Source: an uncultured Selenomonadaceae bacterium
GTDB taxonomy: Bacteria; Bacillota; Negativicutes; Selenomonadales; Selenomonadaceae
Direction of reading: 5' to 3'
DNA length: 7,253 bases
Assembly: GCA_958415865.1 (NCBI GenBank)
Contig: CATYZV010000091.1
Span: 1-7,253 of the forward strand
Position 1 is the first letter of the stretch. Each line of letters begins with the position of its first letter. A program made the translations under genes and the position numbers. Below the pieces are notes generated by a model. The model was not told the DNA's origin. It made no database searches and saw only the letters and a program-made list of their open reading frames with translations. This document shows, piece after piece, positions 5,563 to 7,253 of the stretch.

Positions 5563-7206
5563 ATGAGCGATAGAATGATGCCCGTGCCGTTTGGCGAATT
5601 GCTGGAGAAGATCATCGCTGAACGGAAACAGTACGATACGGTATTCGGCGCGCCGCCGGCGCAGATAAGTGCCGGCTGTTATAAAAATGATTTTGCGAAT
5701 ATAGAAATGCCCTTCGGACCGGCGGCAGGCCCGCATACGCAGCTGGCGCAGAATATAGCGGCGGCGTATGCGGCGGGGGCGCGTTTTTTTGAATTGAAGA
5801 CGGTGCAGATCATCGACGGAAAAGATTTAAAAGTAAACAAGCCCTGCATAAGCGTGCCCGATGAGTGCTACAACATCGAATGGTCAACGGAGCTGACGGT
5901 GCAGCAGGCATTTGAGGAGTACGTCAAAGCGTATTTTCTGCTCAAGTTCATGGCGGTGGAATTCGGCCTGGGCAATCCCGGCGGCTTCAGCTTCAATATG
6001 AGCGTCGGCTACGATTTGGCAGGAATTAAGAGCGCGAAAATCAATGATTTTATCGATCAGATGATAGATGCCGGGGATACGGCTGCTTATCGGGAATGCT
6101 ATGGTTATTTAGAAAAAAATCTAAATAGCTTTGAGCATTTCGGCAAAGATGATCTACAGTCGATCGGCACTAAAATAGCTGATTCGCTGACGCTGTCGAC
6201 GATGCACGGCTGCCCGGCGGGCGAGATCGAAAAAATCGCTGTTTATTTAATGAAGGAAAAGAAACTGCCTTTATACATTAAATTAAATCCGACGCTGCTA
6301 GGCTATGAAAATGTACAGGATATTTTCTCGAAAAAAGGCTATGACTACATCGAGCTGATCGAGCAGCAGTTTACGGAAGATCTGCAGTTTGACGATGCCG
6401 TGCCGATGATAAAGCGATTGCAGGCTCAGGCGCAGCAGTTAGGACAGTTTTTCGGCGTAAAATTGACGAATACGCTGCCCGTTAAATCAAAGGGAATGCT
6501 GCCCGATGCGCAGATGTATCTGTCGGGTAAGCCGCTGTTTTTGCTGGCGATCAGCACGGCGGCCAAGGTCAGCAAGAGCTGCCCTGCACTGCCGATTTCT
6601 TTTTCGGGCGGCCTGGATGCACACAATATGCGCCAAGTGCTGGTAGCCGGCATTTTCCCGCTGACGATGGCAGCGGCTCTTTTAAAGCCGTCCGGCTACA
6701 AGAGCCTCAGCAGCTATGCCAAGCTTTTTGCCTCCCAAATGGATTATCCGGCATTGCCTGATGCAGGTGATATAGCAAAGTTAGCTGAAGCGGCGATGGC
6801 TGATGCTTATTACGATAAGAAAAACTTAAAGCAGAAGTCAAAGACTGAAAAACTGCCGGTGTTCGACTGCCGTACCTGCGGACTCTGCGTGAATGTGTGC
6901 CCCAATAGGGCCAATATCATAGTGCCGGGAGCAGCGGAAAGATCGGCAAAGCGGCAGATCATCCACATCGACGCTTACTGCAATGAATGCGGCAGCTGCG
7001 CCGGCTTCTGCTCGTATGACGGCAGGCCGTACCGAGATAAATTCACGGTGTTCAATACGATTGATGAATTTCTGTCGAGCACCAATGACGGTGTCTGCCG
7101 CCGGGATGATTTTGCGCAGGTGCGGTTTAAAGAAGATCTGTCGGGCGCATATGGCAAGGAGATTTCCAAGCTGACAGAGCTGTTGAAAAAGGATTGCCGC
7201 ATCTAA
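5563..7206 (+). CDS. ygfK: YgfK-like flavin/iron-sulfur oxidoreductase lacking the central FAD/NADPH module
   Basis: This 547-residue protein is clearly related to E. coli YgfK (about 1,030 residues) at both ends. The N-terminal part (about 1-430) is a dihydroorotate-dehydrogenase-like TIM barrel, expected to bind FMN, with YgfK landmarks GPAAGPHTQLAQNI (52-65), FELKTVQI (76-83), STMHGCP (212-218), IKLNPTLLGY (239-248) and GVKLTNTL (298-305). The C-terminal part (436-490) is a two-cluster ferredoxin: C436, C439, C442, C446, then C473, C476, C479, C483. The roughly 500-residue GltD-like region that joins these parts in E. coli YgfK is absent, and the frame is intact across the junction near residue 435. 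The layout thus resembles PreA of the PreT-PreA dihydropyrimidine dehydrogenase. Likely role: reduction of a purine-derived ring with electrons from a separate ferredoxin or flavoprotein partner. The start matches the E. coli N-terminus but has no clear ribosome site, so coupling to ssnA is likely. Confidence 0.87.
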   Translation: MSDRMMPVPFGELLEKIIAERKQYDTVFGAPPAQISAGCYKNDFANIEMPFGPAAGPHTQLAQNIAAAYAAGARFFELKTVQIIDGKDLKVNKPCISVPDECYNIEWSTELTVQQAFEEYVKAYFLLKFMAVEFGLGNPGGFSFNMSVGYDLAGIKSAKINDFIDQMIDAGDTAAYRECYGYLEKNLNSFEHFGKDDLQSIGTKIADSLTLSTMHGCPAGEIEKIAVYLMKEKKLPLYIKLNPTLLGYENVQDIFSKKGYDYIELIEQQFTEDLQFDDAVPMIKRLQAQAQQLGQFFGVKLTNTLPVKSKGMLPDAQMYLSGKPLFLLAISTAAKVSKSCPALPISFSGGLDAHNMRQVLVAGIFPLTMAAALLKPSGYKSLSSYAKLFASQMDYPALPDAGDIAKLAEAAMADAYYDKKNLKQKSKTEKLPVFDCRTCGLCVNVCPNRANIIVPGAAERSAKRQIIHIDAYCNECGSCAGFCSYDGRPYRDKFTVFNTIDEFLSSTNDGVCRRDDFAQVRFKEDLSGAYGKEISKLTELLKKDCRI

Positions 7207-7234
7207 ATGATAATTTTGTGATTTAACTTATATA

Positions 7235-7240
7235 TTGGAG
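7235..7240 (+). promoter_or_regulatory. Possible ribosome site of a gene beyond the right edge
   Basis: TTGGAG lies 28 bases after the ygfK stop, and AAGG follows at 7249-7252. No ATG, GTG or TTG follows TTGGAG inside the window, so any start codon would be just outside. No terminator is visible after ygfK, which suggests the operon continues. Confidence 0.3.
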
Positions 7241-7253
7241 ATAATACTAAGGC

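Noticed and set aside
4821..5615. Long minus-strand open frame (264 codons) opposite ssnA
   Set aside because: It is the antisense shadow of a well-supported gene, rich in His and Arg as expected from reversed codons. No family resemblance was recognised.

Overview
The window is a chromosomal segment with five complete genes, all on the + strand. The organism looks like a low-to-mid-GC anaerobic Firmicute. Supporting signs are strong AGGAGG-type ribosome sites, sigmaA/sigma70-like promoters, long-U intrinsic terminators, a Rex-type redox operator and oxygen-sensitive enzyme types. A Negativicutes gut or rumen anaerobe is plausible, but that is only an impression from protein style and base composition. 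No phage, IS, CRISPR, rRNA or tRNA sequence was seen.

Layout. Positions 1-118 are an AT-rich leader with a near-consensus Rex operator. Positions 119-1270 encode a FucO-type iron-dependent lactaldehyde/1,2-propanediol oxidoreductase, closed by a strong terminator (1301-1346). A YbjJ-like major facilitator transporter follows. Its own promoter overlaps the upstream-most ATG, so translation most likely starts at the GTG at 1398. Positions 2559-2798 hold a well-formed promoter, an 11-bp direct repeat across it, and a long hairpin with a T tract just upstream of the next gene, which looks like a transcription attenuator.

Positions 2799-7206 form a tight operon: an NCS2 xanthine/urate permease, an SsnA aminohydrolase and a YgfK-family flavin/iron-sulfur protein, with gaps of 27 and 10 bases. 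SsnA and YgfK belong to the gene set linked to anaerobic purine and urate breakdown in enterobacteria and gut anaerobes. The likely logic is uptake of xanthine or urate, reduction of the ring by YgfK and hydrolysis by SsnA; the exact steps are inferred. The operon probably continues past the right edge, where a ribosome-site-like sequence is seen but no start codon.

The most unusual point is the YgfK homologue. It is about half the length of E. coli YgfK: the N-terminal TIM-barrel part runs straight into the C-terminal two-cluster ferredoxin, and the whole central GltD-like FAD/NADPH module is absent. This gives a PreA-like layout and implies a separate electron donor.
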